The position numbers and the translations under genes are program-made. The notes beneath the pieces are model-generated. The model was given only the letters and a program-made list of their open reading frames with translations, ran no database searches and was not told the DNA's origin. Shown piece by piece: positions 21,830-34,290 of a stretch of DNA of 64,000 nucleotides. Origin of the DNA: Sympetrum striolatum (Eukaryota > Arthropoda > Insecta > Odonata > Libellulidae); NCBI GenBank assembly GCA_947579665.1, contig OX388346.1, positions 86,678,615 to 86,742,614 on the forward strand, in the 5' to 3' direction. Each line of letters begins with the position of its first letter. The stretch's first letter is position 1.

Positions 21830-22640
21830 CGAGTAAAATGTTGTCAACGCAAATTTCGACATCATATCGAGAGGGTCGTCAAAAGTAGAAAAAGTATTGA
21901 AAATCTTCTTAAGATTCGCTGCAATTTCTCCGTCCGGCATCGAATCCTGGTGATAATTTCTATGAAGAACAATAGAAGATTCCAGCTAAGCATGAAAATT
22001 CAAGCAGAAATATTGGCTGCAACTGCCTCAAATGATACATTCCTTAGGTGAGAAATTGAAATGTGCTCTGGCATCGAACCCAGAAACATCATGGTCTTAC
22101 CTAAATATTTTTTTCTTAATCCGAGTCTTAATATACATCTTGTATCTAAGTAATCTTCAACTTCCTATTATTTCGATAAGAGCATCAAAATAAATAATGA
22201 AAACTACCTCAATGTATTTTAAATGGGGGATATATTGACCGCCTGGCTTTGAACCCGGGTCTTTCTGGTAATACTTTCTATGCAGCTCAACAGAAGATCG
22301 CTATTTTTGACTATGTGTGAAAGTTCAAGCAAAAATATTGGCTGCAACTGCCTCATACGATGTCCTAATTTTCCCTTATATTCCTTATGAGAGAAATGTT
22401 AAGGTGCTCTGGCATCGAACCCAGGAGTAGCATGGTCTTATATCATTTTTTTCTTAAACCAACTCTGAATGTTCATCTTCTGTCTGAGCAAGAACTTCCT
22501 ATCATTTCGATAAGTGCATCAAAAAAAATAATGAAAAACTACCAATATGTATTTTAAAGGGCAGATTTATGCATCGTCCTAGCATCGTACCCAGGAATTT
22601 TCCCGTGAAATTCATTCATGTTTTCGATAGATCATGACCA
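21830..22640 (-). repeat. B-box unit repeat, about five units
   Basis: Antisense cores occur at about 21939 (ggcatcgaatcctgg), 22070 (ggcatcgaacccagaa), 22246, 22413 (ggcatcgaacccagga) and 22582 (agcatcgtacccagga), spaced mostly 167-176 bp. The sequence matches the units at 42100-42600. Its neighbour at 21613-21830 is GC-richer and unassigned. Confidence 0.65.
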
Positions 22641-23806
22641 TATATTGTAACGATTTTAATTTTCTTGTTAACTTACAACTAAACCAACCACTGCGTCGAC
22701 CGCTTAATTAGTGGTGTTCGGTTGATGTGCGATGCCGCGATCCCTTCTACCGGGTGTTCCCAAAGAAAAAAACAGAGCGCGACACCATTTCCATTTTCTT
22801 TCAAGAATATTTAATATATCATAGCAATGGATTTTTAAACAAACCCCAAACAAATGACCAACCAAAAAACATGCATTCAACAAAATAATATCAGAGAATG
22901 AACTGGAATTCACGGGAAACAGAGTCCGTGAACAAATCCTTCCACACCGTCTATAAAGTCGCGGAAAGTTACTTGAATCAAATCAGTTCCCGAAATCACT
23001 GAAATCACTTTTCGACTCTCAACAGTCGCGTTATTCACAATATGTAAAACTTAGCGTGTTTGGTGTCCCTTCGGCTTCGTTGGTTCCCGGGCATTTCTTC
23101 CGGCTTCCGCTGCCACACCTCCACGCTCCTCCGGCTCTCTTGGCCAGGCACTTTTTCTTTCGTCCTTCACCCCCCGAGAGCTCCTTTGGCACTCCTGGAA
23201 ATCACTTTCCTATTTTTCCACACTCTCACCGCGCCGCTTCGGCGAAAACAACACTAAAAACAAGTTACTCGCGTAATTCTTCCGCGTGGCAAACTCGCAA
23301 CCAATACAATAAAGTACAAAATAAAATATAAAATATATAAAAAACAAATATATTTCCTTACAAGGAAATAATGTTACAATATAGAGGCTCCTTGAGGTTC
23401 GATTCTCTACCTTTCGGGGAAGTATTTTTTAAAAATTCCCGAAAATCAAAGCAATGGTTTTCTACCCTACGTAATTATTTCTAATTTTTAAGAGCGAAAT
23501 AAATGAAGACATTGGAAGGGCTCGTCTCTAGGCTCCTCTTCTTATCGTCGCCTCCTTGTCTGGCGATGGGAGGAAGAAGATACTCTCTTCCAGGGGTCTA
23601 TTGAATTACAGCCACGCTTCGCGAATGTTTTCCTTGTCTCCCTACTTAAATTGAAATACCTTTTTAGGAGGCTATGATTCTTGCCGCCGTCGTATTACGT
23701 CATCGGAGTCGGCCGAGCAAAACGGCGCCAAAACGCGTTTCGAGTGATTTTCGAGGAAATAATCGACATTTGCTCCGCCGCACCCGTGCGGCAGGGTGCC
23801 GCTAAA
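22640..23806. other. Unassigned, no gene recognised
   Basis: An open frame at 23056-23331 (rich in P, H, F) has no recognisable domain. A lone B-box-like ggttcgattct occurs at about 23397. Nothing else was found. Confidence 0.4.
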
Positions 23807-24686
23807 CGTCGCACTGTGGGCTAGAATCGAAAAAAGCTGGCCAAAAATACGAAAGTGGTTTTTTTGAGTGCGGACTTTGAAACTTCGCATGGTCATTCTT
23901 GAATAAATTTTGCATATAACTGCGAAATAATTTCTCTTGATTCTCACGCGTTACAATTCTACAGGGGGTCAAAGTTGACCAAATTTTGCGAAAAATGCCG
24001 GTCTACTATTTTTCGAGAAATTCTTCAACTTCAAAACGATGCTGAATCCATTAAAAGTAAGTTATTGAATAAAAAACATCACCACGTTATAAACCTGTAC
24101 TTTATCTTTCACAAACTATAATTTAATGATTGCGAATGAATAATTGCATATTTTATGCAACAAAATGGCGAACTCTCGTTTTAGAGAAACTTTTTACCTA
24201 AAGCGAGGAAAATAGTTGAGACGGACTCCGAGGGACATGAAGATATTTATACCACGTTGTTCTTTGAAGCTTTCTGAAGAGGAATCTGAAATAAAACCTT
24301 GCAACAATTTGCTCCCCCGATAATAATAACGAATTTTCGACAACACTGCATAGGCAAATCCGCGCGGCGGCCAATGGCCCTCCGGGATGATCTCGGTTTG
24401 AGAGGAACTAGGAACGTACCAACGCTTTTCGATGATATGTTTTGATGTTTATAAGCAAAGTTTTTCCGCTATTAATATGAGAAATGAGAAGTCATAATTT
24501 AAAACCCCAGTTCCATTCCGTGTGATCGGTGAAAATGTCCAATTTGGCTGTATTTTAAGACATGTCTATTAAGACGTCTATGACGTCGCATTTTCTTTCA
24601 TATCGCTATATCGCTAATTTATCATCAAAATCATGCAGTCAAGAAGAACTCTAAAGAAATTTCTAGTTTTCACCTTACCTTCTGCC

Positions 24687-25183
24687 TTATATACAATCCT
24701 CGTCTGAGGAGTCTGCATCTCCATACGCGATTACCTCTTCTTCATTCAGGATGAGGAGCTGCTTCACTTCTCTACTTAGAATCCTGGATCTATTTGCTGC
24801 CCGAATTAGTGCTGACATAGATATTAGTGGATCAGAAGTAAGAAGCAATCTTCGCACTAAGTCTTTATTCTTCACTTCATTCGTAGCAACTCGGGAGTGT
24901 TTCCTTGTAAAACGTTCTCGGAATCTCCTCGTGTCCTTATTTCTTGCTTCTATCACCTCTTCTGAGAGTTGGCCCAGTGGTAGAATTGCTTCTTTTGCAA
25001 TTTCAGCTCCGTGAATCAGCACTTTTTCAATTTTTGGTGGCATATAGTACCATGGATACAACTTTACATACATCTCTGCTGTAGCCCCGCAATAATCGTC
25101 AAATGCTCTTTCATTCAGAGTTAATCCGCTTGAAATTGCCTTTAAGATCGTAGCAAATATTTTTATAAGATCCTCGTTTATCC
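24687..25183 (-). CDS. Transib transposase C-terminal exon
   Basis: The exon begins after ttacttttcag (acceptor at about 25184) in phase 2 and runs to the stop at 24687. It reads INEDLIKIFATILKAIS, then YPWYYMPPKIEKVLIHGAEI, GQLSEEVIEARNKDTRRFRE and LLLTSDPLISM. This matches in order the C-terminal part of Transib/RAG1 recombinases: the 'HK.L.H...I' helix, then the helix with the third catalytic acidic residue (RAG1 Glu962) ahead of GN/RNK..RRFR. The stretch SEEVIEARNK supplies a Glu at the matching place. The exon itself is intact and ends with an acidic ADSSDEDCI. Without the upstream Asp residues it cannot be active alone. Confidence 0.8.
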
Positions 25184-25206
25184 CTGAAAAGTAAATGTTT
25201 ATGTAT

Positions 25207-25651
25207 TCAATATTGAAGCATCATAGCTAAAGTAAGAGTTACTTTGGCTTCCTTTACTACTTCGTAGCTAGGATACAGCCTATGACCATGACTTTTAGCT
25301 GTTTCACGGAGAATTTTATATTGAGTTTTACTCAACTCAGAAGATATAATTAGTGATAATGCTTCTTCTCCTGACAACTGAGATTGCACATGTTCGCTTT
25401 TCTTCCACCTAGAAAGAACTCTTTGCCCTTGTAGGTGTCGTTGTGGTAATTTCTTTCAGCAACTTCGAAGGAGCTTCATTTCCTTCATCTCTTAGAGTCA
25501 TCCTTGCAGAATAAGACAGTTCAGCTATGGAGAGTGTGGATCTAATTGTTTCTGTTTTCCTTCGTTTCGATCTGTCAATTGAAAAATGTAAATCTACTTC
25601 CGGCCGTCCTCTTGCGTCTACCAAAATGAATTTAAGTCCGATTGTTCGTTT
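25207..25651 (-). pseudogene. Transib transposase, N-terminal linker exon
   Basis: It reads VDARGRPEVDLHFSIDRSKR, RKTETIRSTLSIAELSYSAR, then LLKEITTTTPTRAK. After a one-base frame change near 25410 it reads QLSGEEALSLIISSELSKTQ and YKILRETAKSHGHRLYPSYE, then VVKEAK. The 'SDRSKRRKT' block, ITTTPTRA, and the LSK.QY..LR....LYPSY..V..AK block are familiar from Transib-type transposases. A donor-like GT follows EAK, where the frame runs into a stop. The DDE centre that should come next is deleted, because the next recognisable exon is already C-terminal. Confidence 0.65.
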
Positions 25652-25711
25652 CTTAGATGTAAATTATCAATTTTAAATACTAAACATTTCAAATCACTAT
25701 TTTATACGTAC

Positions 25712-26027
25712 CTGGGGTCATAGAAGTACTTGGTAAGTTCTGGATAACAATATCAGGAAAATTAATATTTACATTGAGCCAACTGGAATTGCGCAGAATA
25801 AACCTTTCATTAACACGGAAACTTTGTTTCCATTTTCTTGAATATGCCGGAAGAAAACTATTCTTCAGATAAACAGTAAGAGCTTCCTTCCCATCTATGG
25901 ATCTTTCTAAGTGAAGTTTTCTTGTCAAAAAATCCATTAAATGCTGCTTTTTACTAGAAAATGACTCATTCTTTTCCTCCATCATTTTATTATATTGCGT
26001 TAACCGACTAATTCGCAGATTAGTCAT
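25712..26027 (-). CDS. Transib transposase, putative first coding exon
   Basis: The frame from the ATG at 26027 reads MTNLRISRLTQYNKMMEEKN and continues through SFRVNERFILRNSSWLNVNI to PSTSMTPG. It ends at a strong donor (CCCCAG before gtacgt, exon end at about 25712). It is open throughout. Position and orientation make it the N-terminal exon of the transposase. No zinc-finger pattern is visible. Splice phase to the next exon could not be fixed with confidence. Confidence 0.45.
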
Positions 26028-27589
26028 GTTTTTTTTACGGAATTACAAGCAACGTATAAAGGCGATAAACTAGAAACCCAATACAATGTTTCTAATGTCT
26101 GAAAATGCAATAGAGATTCCATAACTTTATCTATTCTACAGTATGACGTTAAGAAAATAATACAGTAGACAGTTTCAAATAACGATGAGAACATTTCACA
26201 TGCATAGAGAAAATGATTGTTTTCACCAGGATACTTAGAATTTACAAGTAAAAAGAGAAAGTGATTTAACAAAACAACTTACCATAAAAATATCCTCCAA
26301 AAAGTGTCGACAAGTGAACCAGGAAATGCTGAAGGGAACTACCCGAACTTCTTGAATATACTACATAAAGAATGCAAGGAGCTACTGAGAGAGCACAAGA
26401 GCACAACTTACTTCTTCCACAGGCAAAGCCAAACTGTAGTTTTCATAGTTTGCGAAAATTTATAACTAGAAAGCACGAAAATGAAGTTTGAAGGGTAACC
26501 GTTAATCCGCAAGAAGCACAGCTGAATGCAATAAAACGAACCGAAAGTTTAACTCGGGGACACTGCGGCACACGCCCACGTGTGGGCTGGTATTTCCAAT
26601 GGTATTGAGGGTCTGTGAGAAATAGTATAGCTCAAAAACATCAAAGACAGCTTTCATAATATTTTACAAAGTGAAAATCAAAAAATGGTAACTCTATTCT
26701 GATACTTGATGAAAGATATACGCTGTTGCTAAATTCACTCTTCCTTTAAGAATGATGGTTGAATGTATATTATTTTGCTCATTATTTCTTCGTCTACAGT
26801 TTGTAAAAAGTTAATTTCAGCATTCAAAAGTTATCATTGAGAGGCATGAAGGTTCGAAGGTCTTCAAACACTTCTCTTTCTGGAGGGCCGTACTCCGCCG
26901 CGCGGATTGGCCCATGCAGTGTTGTCGAAAATTCGTTATTATTATTGGGGGAGCAAATTGTTGCAAGGTTTTATTTCAGATTCCTCTTCAAAAAGCTTCA
27001 AAGAATAACGTGGTATAAATATCTTCATGTCCCTCGGAGTCCGTCTCAACTATTTTCCTCGCTTTAGGTAAAAAGTTTCTCTAAAATGAGAGTTCGCCAT
27101 TTTTTGGAAAAAATATGCAATTATTCATTCGCAATCATTAAATTATAGGTTGTAAAAGATAAAGTACAGGTTTATAACGTGGCGATGTTTTTTATCCAAT
27201 AACTTACTTTTAATGGATTCAGCATCGTTTTGAAGTTGAAGAATTTCTCGAAAAATAGAAGACCGGCATTTTTCGCAAAATTTGGTCAACTTTGACCCCC
27301 TGTAGAATTGTAACGCGTAAGAATCAAGAGAAATTATTTCGCAGTTATATGCAAAATTTATTCAAGAATGACCATGCGAAGTTTCAAAGCCCGCACTCAT
27401 AAAAAACCACTTTCGTATTTTTGGCCAGCTTTTTTCGATTCTAGCCCACTGTGCGTCGTCTCGTCTCACCTTCCGCGAGAATTTCTTGGATTCTATCGTC
27501 GTCAGAGCGAGAGAGAAAATGACGATATTTCGGAAATAAAAGATTCTTAAAATCGATTCGTTTCGAAGGACGACGTCGTTTTATTTCGC

Positions 27590-29340
27590 ATTCCGTAAGT
27601 AATTCTTGGATGTTACTGCGGGTGAGCGAGAAAATGAGGTTTTTTTGAAGTAAAAGAATTTGGATGGTGAATTTCGAATCAGCACGCTAATCAATTGTGA
27701 TTATGCTAATTACGCTAATTATGCTAAAGGCAAAGCTAATATCTTGAATGATTTTTTTCGAAGCGTTTTCACGTCTGACGATACATCAAATACTCCCTCG
27801 AATGTTGATAAACCTGAATCAATGTCGAAAATCACCTTCAGAGAAGACGGCATCATTAAACTATTGCGACAGATAAAACCGAATAAAGCTCCAGGTCCTG
27901 AAGACATACCGGCTCGAGTGTTCAAGGAAGTTGCGGAGAGCGTAGCACCTTTTTGTTAAAGTTATATTTGACAAGAGTAAGAGCGAAGGAAAGGTCCCGA
28001 AAGATTGGAAAATTGCGAATGTCACGCCAATATTTAAAAGTGGCTCTAAGGACGATCCAGCTAATTACAGGCCTATATCTTTAACATCACTGAGCGGTAA
28101 AATTATGGAACATATAATAGCTAGTTCTTCAATGGGTTTTCTTGAAACGTCCAATTTCATAATTACGAATCAACACGGTTTTCGTAAGACTCGTTCTTGC
28201 GAGTCTCAGCTGGCTTCATTAGTACACGATGTTCTGAACTCTGCTGAAAAACATAAGCAAGTCGATGCGATATTTTTAGATTTTCGGAAGGCTTTCGATA
28301 AGGTACCTCATCATAAATTGCTGTACAAATTAGAAGTTGCGGGTATCAATGCAGAAGTTATTAACTGGATAAAAGACTTTCTCACCGATAGAGAGCAACG
28401 AGTAGTACTCGATTTTATTAGTTCCAACTTGGTTAAGGTGACCTCGGGCGTCCCTCCGGGCAGTGTAATTGGACCATTGTTATTTTTTGTGTACATCAAC
28501 GACCTAAGCAATCACATTGAAAGCAATGTTAGGATATTCGCAGACGACACAGTCATTTACAGGGAAATAGTTAGTTCAGAGGATAGATTAACCCTTTCGA
28601 ACGACTTAGATAGAATTATGAACTGGTGCGATGATTGGCAATTAGAGCTTAATGTAGAAAATTGTTCGGTAGTTAACTTCTTCGAAAGTAAATCTATAAT
28701 AAATGATTATTCTTACAGCCTCCGAGGGGTAAACCTAATGACAGTAGAATCGGTAAAGTATCTTGGAGTAACTCTCACGAATAATCTATCATGGAGTGCC
28801 CACGTCCGAAATATATGTGGTAAAGCACTTAAGAAACTCGGTTTCGTTAAAAGAATAGTCGGTAGGAGCGAAGAAAAGGTTCGCGAGCGATGTTACTTAG
28901 CGTTAGTTAGGCCTCACCTTGAGTATGCATGTAGTGTATGGGACCCCGCCGAGAAATGTCATATTCGGGATTTAGAAAAAGTACAACGAAAGGCGATACG
29001 ATTTGTAAAGAATTGCTACGATAAAACAGCGAGTGTCACTCAGATGTTACAGGACGCGGGATGGGAATCATTAGAAGATAGAAGAAAAATTCAAAGGATA
29101 AATTTATTAAATAAGTTCTGAGAAATTACGCTTTCAGATGAGGGAACCGATATAATGCGACCACCCTGTTATATGGGCCGTGCTGATACTGCCCGAAAGA
29201 TTAGGGAAATAGATGATAGAACGAATCGTTTCAAAAATTCATTTTTTCCGCGAAGTATACGCGAATGCAACCGTTTAGGAAAATAGAGTCAAGGTGCTTG
29301 CATCCCCTTCAACATGCCAATGGCGGCTTGCATGGTTCTT
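27590..29340 (+). pseudogene. CR1/L2-like LINE reverse transcriptase
   Basis: N-terminal linker at 27660-27957 (ILNDFFRSVFTSDD, IKPNKAPGPEDIPARVF), then a frameshift. From 27958 the frame reads IFKSGSKDDPANYRPISLTS, GFRKTRSCESQLASL, IFLDFRKAFDKVPHHKLLYK, TSGVPPGSVIGPLLFFVYIN and FADDTVIY (catalytic). YLGVTLTNNLSWSAHVR and RCYLALVRPHLEYACSVWDP follow. A TGA at 29119 interrupts it, after which the same frame runs on to FFPRSIRECNRLGK at 29286. The 3' UTR hairpin follows at 29313. No endonuclease was seen upstream, so it is 5'-truncated. With one frameshift and one stop it is the best-preserved LINE in the window. Confidence 0.85.
29313..29335 (+). other. LINE 3' UTR stem-loop, copy 1
   Basis: catgcc-aatggcggcttgcatgg can fold with catgc pairing to gcatg. 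The same place in two other LINE fragments (54815-54846, 61731-61761) carries a longer version. It is probably the 3' recognition hairpin of this LINE family. Confidence 0.5.
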
Positions 29341-29754
29341 ACATAGACATAGACAATTGCGAAGTGAGGTAGCGTCATGGAATTCGAAAATGAATGTCGA
29401 CAATAGGATGGTTTTCGCGTATGTTCTCGGTCGCGAAACTCGACCAACGCTCGCTTTGTTGAATGAGCCCCGAAAGCAAAGGGACGAAGAAACTACATTT
29501 TCGGTCGCGCATCGTCGTTTTCGAATTAACGAGATTGTACACGAAACGCAGGAGATTTTCGTAAAATTTTGTGGCGAGCTATCCGACCGAAGTCGTTTGG
29601 ATGAACTATTTGTGTTACACTTGTCTTTACGATATTTTTGACTCTCTGCTTTGTGACGGTTGTCGTTTTATTAAAAAAGAAGGGCAGTGAATGAATGATT
29701 TCACGAATAATTAAAAGCGTTTCGAAAACAAATAAATTAGGACAATTGGGTTTA

Positions 29755-31140
29755 ATTGTCGTCGTCAAATAGGCAATTTGGGACTCTAATCGTTTCGCAT
29801 CGATTTAAACCTAATTTTTTGGGGGACGTGAGAAAGAAGAGGGTTGTTCAGAAGAGACATTTTCATTTTACATTTTTTCGCAGAGACATGCGAGAAGGGG
29901 ATTGTGGTAATGAAAAATGTCTCTATTGGGAACGAAACTGCTCGTTTTGGTGGCTAATCTAATAATATTGCGGTAAATGACATCGTATTCACGAATTGCA
30001 TTTTTGGTAGAGTTAAAGGCGATGGGGGAGGCATGTAAAATGATTGGAAGTAAATTTGGAATTAATGAGACGGATTTTATCTTTCATGAGAAGTAGAAAG
30101 AAGCGGAAAGAAATGGTTTTTTAATTTAGTAATTTCTAGTTTAATGAACGATCTAAAATCACGCCTAAGAACTACTATGACGACACAGTATTTGATGGAT
30201 GGGGTTATCAGAGGTTCTGTTCCGCGTGTTATTTACAAGGTGCACTCTTAGCGGGATTGATTTTTAGTTTGGTGGGGGATATTTGAAGCTTGTAAGAATG
30301 AAACCGGGCGGGAGTTGATGATTTATTCGAAGATTTTTCCAAAGCAGGAGAGAATGGCCTGTATATCTTCGGATCGGCGGGGTTTCTACGAGGCATAGGT
30401 ATGGTCTAAATGTCGTCTTTTCATAGCTGAGAGGGGATTTTGGAGGTGTCACGGAGTTTATTATAGACTTTCCGAATGGAATTGTCCGAATAGTTGAGTT
30501 GCGCGAGTTTTAGATTCCAAATTTTATTTAATTTCCGATTTAACTTCCCTCTGGAGACTCTTTATAACTCTCGAAAACAGTTGGTAATCGGTAAATCTTC
30601 TGCTTCCTGTGGTACGTGTTTCTATCCTTGATTTTTCTGCGTATCGCATTAGGAATTCCGGAGTGAGATGCGTCCTGTGGAACGTTTTGAAGATTGGAAG
30701 ACGAGTTGTATTTGGGCGTCAAATTGGCTTCGATTGTGGGGCTTCCAAAGGCGGAATGAGACGAATGCGAAATGAAGAGAGAAAACTCTTCCCAGTCGGT
30801 GGATCGTTTCGTAGGTGGAAAGAAATAAGCGGAGGCTGAGAGAGGAAGGTCGATAATGATCAGGAAGATGATAAGAAGATAGAGACGGACGGGTTAAGAT
30901 CGAGGTGTTTTGTAATTGCGAAATCAAGGAGATCCATCGATTGCTGGCCGTGATGAGTATGTTCCTGTGGGGAGCGGAGATTATGTTTATTATCATCGCC
31001 AGAGACTGCGAATTCTATCATTATATGGATTTTTAAAGAGACCAAAATGAAGACCAATTCCCTTTTTATAGCTATCGCGTACGTATTACGTTTGGCGTAA
31101 ATATATGAACGTAATGACATCTCGTTCGTTATCGAAGACA
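29755..31140 (-). pseudogene. Jockey-like LINE, endonuclease to C terminus, internally deleted
   Basis: Reading down from 31140 the order is: endonuclease (GDDNKHNLRSPQEHTHHGQQ, then SMDLLDFAITKHLDL), linker (SSNLQNVPQDASHSGIPNAI, RRKIKDRN), then SPLSYEKTTF. A degraded start of reverse transcriptase (cf. LLWKNLRINHQLPPG) is joined after a large deletion to thumb-like and C-terminal sequence (IAFNSTKNAIREYDVIYRNI, IRLATK, then IRVPNCLF). The palm domain with YADD is missing. The C terminus resembles that of the copy at 12968-14780, so both belong to one family. The segmental duplication boundary at 30840 lies inside this element. Confidence 0.7.
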
Positions 31141-32499
31141 CGCATCCTAGACACGAATAGACGTGGTGAGCGTCTGCACCGAAAGAATACTTCGAGGATC
31201 GTTTTCACAGTTCGGCCGAAAAATCGATCTATATTTCTCGCTCGAAGTTTTAAACTTTCTTCTTAAAATCTGCGCAAATCGCTCCGGAATTTATCTTTGC
31301 GGTAGGGAGATGATGTTTCATTTAACATTCGATGAGAATATCTGGGATTTAATCGCCGCCGAGCGAGACAATGATGGTTTTTAGGAAATGTAAATTTGAT
31401 TAAAAATTGATTTTACGAATATGATCGTACGGTGTGCGTACGCAGAATGATATGGATGTGGTTGTGAACGAGCCTGCACGATTCTGACTCAAATATTAGA
31501 GTCGATGTGTTAAAAAGGCGCCCATGTGCGATCGAAAACTCAAAGTTCTTAAACGCAGAATCACGAAGCTCGTTCATTTCGCGCTCTTACAGAAAAAATC
31601 CGCCTTATTTGGCGGCGGTTGTCAAAGGCAAATAAGTAATGGGTGTTCGGTTGGTAGGTGCATTCGGATAGAGCGGATTTCGGATAAACGCGATTCGGAT
31701 GAACAGGAGTTTTATTCACTTGTTGTACAAACGATTCGGTAATCTGCTTTCGAAAATAAACTGGCGAGTTGCTTTGAATTTCATCGGCGCAATCAGTTCG
31801 ACTCCTTTCTTTCGCTTCCTGTCCCACGGTAATGTGAGGCGCGTTATCTCTTTCATTTGTTTTCCTCGGCGAAGGAGCCTCTTTGATTGGAGTTGCGAGC
31901 GTCTTCGCTTCATTTATGCGCGTCAATTTGAAAAACAGTGCAACTGCGCTTTGCGTAAAAATCTGAATATCGGCGGCGACGAATATTATTGAGAAATAAA
32001 CGGAAGAGATCACAGTCACTCACCATTACAGAAAGAGCCTCCATTCCTAGGATGACGATTCGCTGGATCGACGTCACTCCAACGCCGTCTTCGAATCACT
32101 TCCACAATAATCCTCGCGAGAGTTGTCGTTTGGTGAAGCACGTAACGATTGGCGAACGGCTGAATCGCTGCAAAGGCAAACACATTGAACACGCCGCAGG
32201 AAAACAAGGCGCAACCCGTGCGAACTCCGAGAGCTTCAAAACGAAACTGAAATCCCTTTTATCGGAAAGAGGGCGAGCGAAGGTTACCCTACGTGTTACG
32301 TTCTATGCTTAGCCGTCGCGTGTACGACTTGACTTTATTTTTATGGTGAGCCAGGCCGTGGCCCGTGTCACCCAGTGTGACTCCTCTTTACAAAAGTAGT
32401 GGCTCACAGGTTAAATGACTTTCGCATATTTATATGAAGGGCTCGACCAGTGCACGATAGAATTAAGTGAAAATTGAATTAGGAAAAGTTTTATTTGTG

Positions 32500-34290
32500 T
32501 ATATTAAATAGACAATTGGTAACCCTAATATGTTTACAACTAATAAAGCCTACTTTTTGGTGACCAAATATGTGAAAAGAGGGGGTTATTAACGAGCGTC
32601 ATTTTCATTTTGCATTTTTTAGCTGCAATATGAGTTTTTCTAAGAGTGAGGAAAGTTTGTGATATTCAAAAATTTCTTTATTTGGGACAAGATGACATGA
32701 TTTTGTGGCAAGGCGAATGATTTTCCTATAAAATATTTCGTATTTTTTTGATAATATTATTAGAAGTGTTGAATGTGATCGCGGAAGCATAGAGGAGATA
32801 GGGAATGATGGTAGTATTGATAAGACGTAATTTATCGCGAACTGACAACGGGCTTGAACGGGAGATTAACGGAAATAAGAGATTTTTAGCTGCCGTCGCT
32901 TGAGCCAATTTAGCTTTCACATGCTCTTTCCAAGTTAATTTTTTATCCATTTTAGTATGACTTGATTGTGGGAAGAAGAAGATTAATAGGTATGTTTCGC
33001 AGCGCATTAGACGCAATGTGAAAATGCGCACTTTTGAGAGGGTTGATCTGCATCTTCCACTCGCCCGACCATCTGCCAATGTCGTCTAAGTAGTCATTTA
33101 TTTTCATGATAACTGAGTTATAGTTCCTACCTGACGAAGCGATGGCTGTGTCGTCAGCGTAAAGGAAGTTTTCGATGGTTTTACTAAGCGGAAGATCGTT
33201 GATTAAAATCGCAAAAAGCGTCGGACTTAACGCCAATCCTTGCGGCACGCCGGCATGTATTGGAAAAGAAGAGGAATTATGGTTTTGACTGACGCGACGA
33301 AGGAGCGATCTTTGAGAAAATTTGAGATTATTTTGGTGAGTGATGAGGGACAACCATATTTGATTAACTTATGAAGAAGTCCTTCATGCCAAACAAGGTC
33401 GAAAGCTTTCTGGAAGTCAAGAAATACGCAGTGCGTCGTGTATTTCTTTGTAATATAATTTGATGTCGCAAAGTGTTGGAATCTCAGTAGTCGGTGAACG
33501 GTACTATAATGTTTTCTAAAGCCCATTTGTTGAGGGATAAGAATATCAGAAGATTGAAGAAAGGAGACAAGACGTGCATTAATTATTTTTTCTAAACGTT
33601 TGCCGAAACAGGAGAGAAGGGAAATTGGCCAATGGTTGTTGGGATCCGTTGGATTTTTGTGAGGTTTTGGGATGAAAATGATTTTAGATTTTTTCCATTC
33701 AGAGGAGAAATAGGAGTTTAATAGGCAGGCATTAAAGAGATCACAGAGAAGATCAAGGGCAATTGGAGATTGTATGAAAAGTTTAGGATGTGATTGGTGA
33801 TTTGGTCAATTCCAGGGGCGGAGCGCGTTTTGGACGAATTTAAAAGCTCAATAATTTCCTTTGATGAAGTTAGAGGGATAAAATAATTGGGGGTCCAGGA
33901 GAGGTTAATAATGTTTTTAGCCACCAGAGATTCATGCGGAGAGGGGAGATTATTAAGAGAGTTATTACGATGCAAAGTTGCCAAAATGGATGCTTCGGAA
34001 GACGGATCAAAACATAAGTTATTGCCTTTTTTGAGCGGAGCATGTACGACGGCAGGAGTGATTCGTCCACAGAATAGAAACGCACCATTTAGAACTACGA
34101 GGAAGATGTCGTTTCAAACAAATAGACGAAATACGCATTTCCAAACATTTTCAGGCGGATTACGACCAGTCCCCCTGACGACCGTTGCGATTGCTAAATC
34201 CCTGTATAGTGGGATTTTAGTCGCGTATACCAAAGGGTCAGTGCTTGAAATAATTTTACCTCTATATTAAGCCGTGTTACCAGTGAATTA
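32500..34290 (-). pseudogene. Jockey-like LINE reverse transcriptase, copy B
   Basis: Duplicate of 12968-14780. It reads the same SAPGIDQI and MGFRKHYSTVHRLLRFQHFA blocks, then FLDFQKAFDLVWHEGLLHKL (the HEG is RREG in copy A). Next come PIHAGVPQGLALSPTLFAIL and IENFLYADDTAIASSGR, then WKMQINPLKSA. Here the palm is open over 133 codons (32952-33353), so copy B is less damaged around the catalytic YADD than copy A. A small deletion removes part of the region before DKKLTWKEHVKAKL. No endonuclease is attached. Confidence 0.85.

Larger units (their letters stand above)
23812..27453 (-). mobile_element. Transib DNA transposon, internally deleted
   Basis: The element is flanked by a 5-bp CGTCG duplication (23807-23811 and 27454-27458), matching the CGnCG target preference of Transib. 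Both ends carry inverted repeats of about 572 bp (23812-24383 and 26882-27453). The outermost seven bases are CACTGTG at the left and CACAGTG at the right end read inward, fitting the CACWRTG-type heptamer that Transib shares with RAG recombination signals. Exon-like remains of a transposase lie between on minus: an N-terminal region and a RAG1-like C-terminal region, with the central catalytic part missing. Transib is the family from which RAG1 is thought to derive. Confidence 0.88.
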
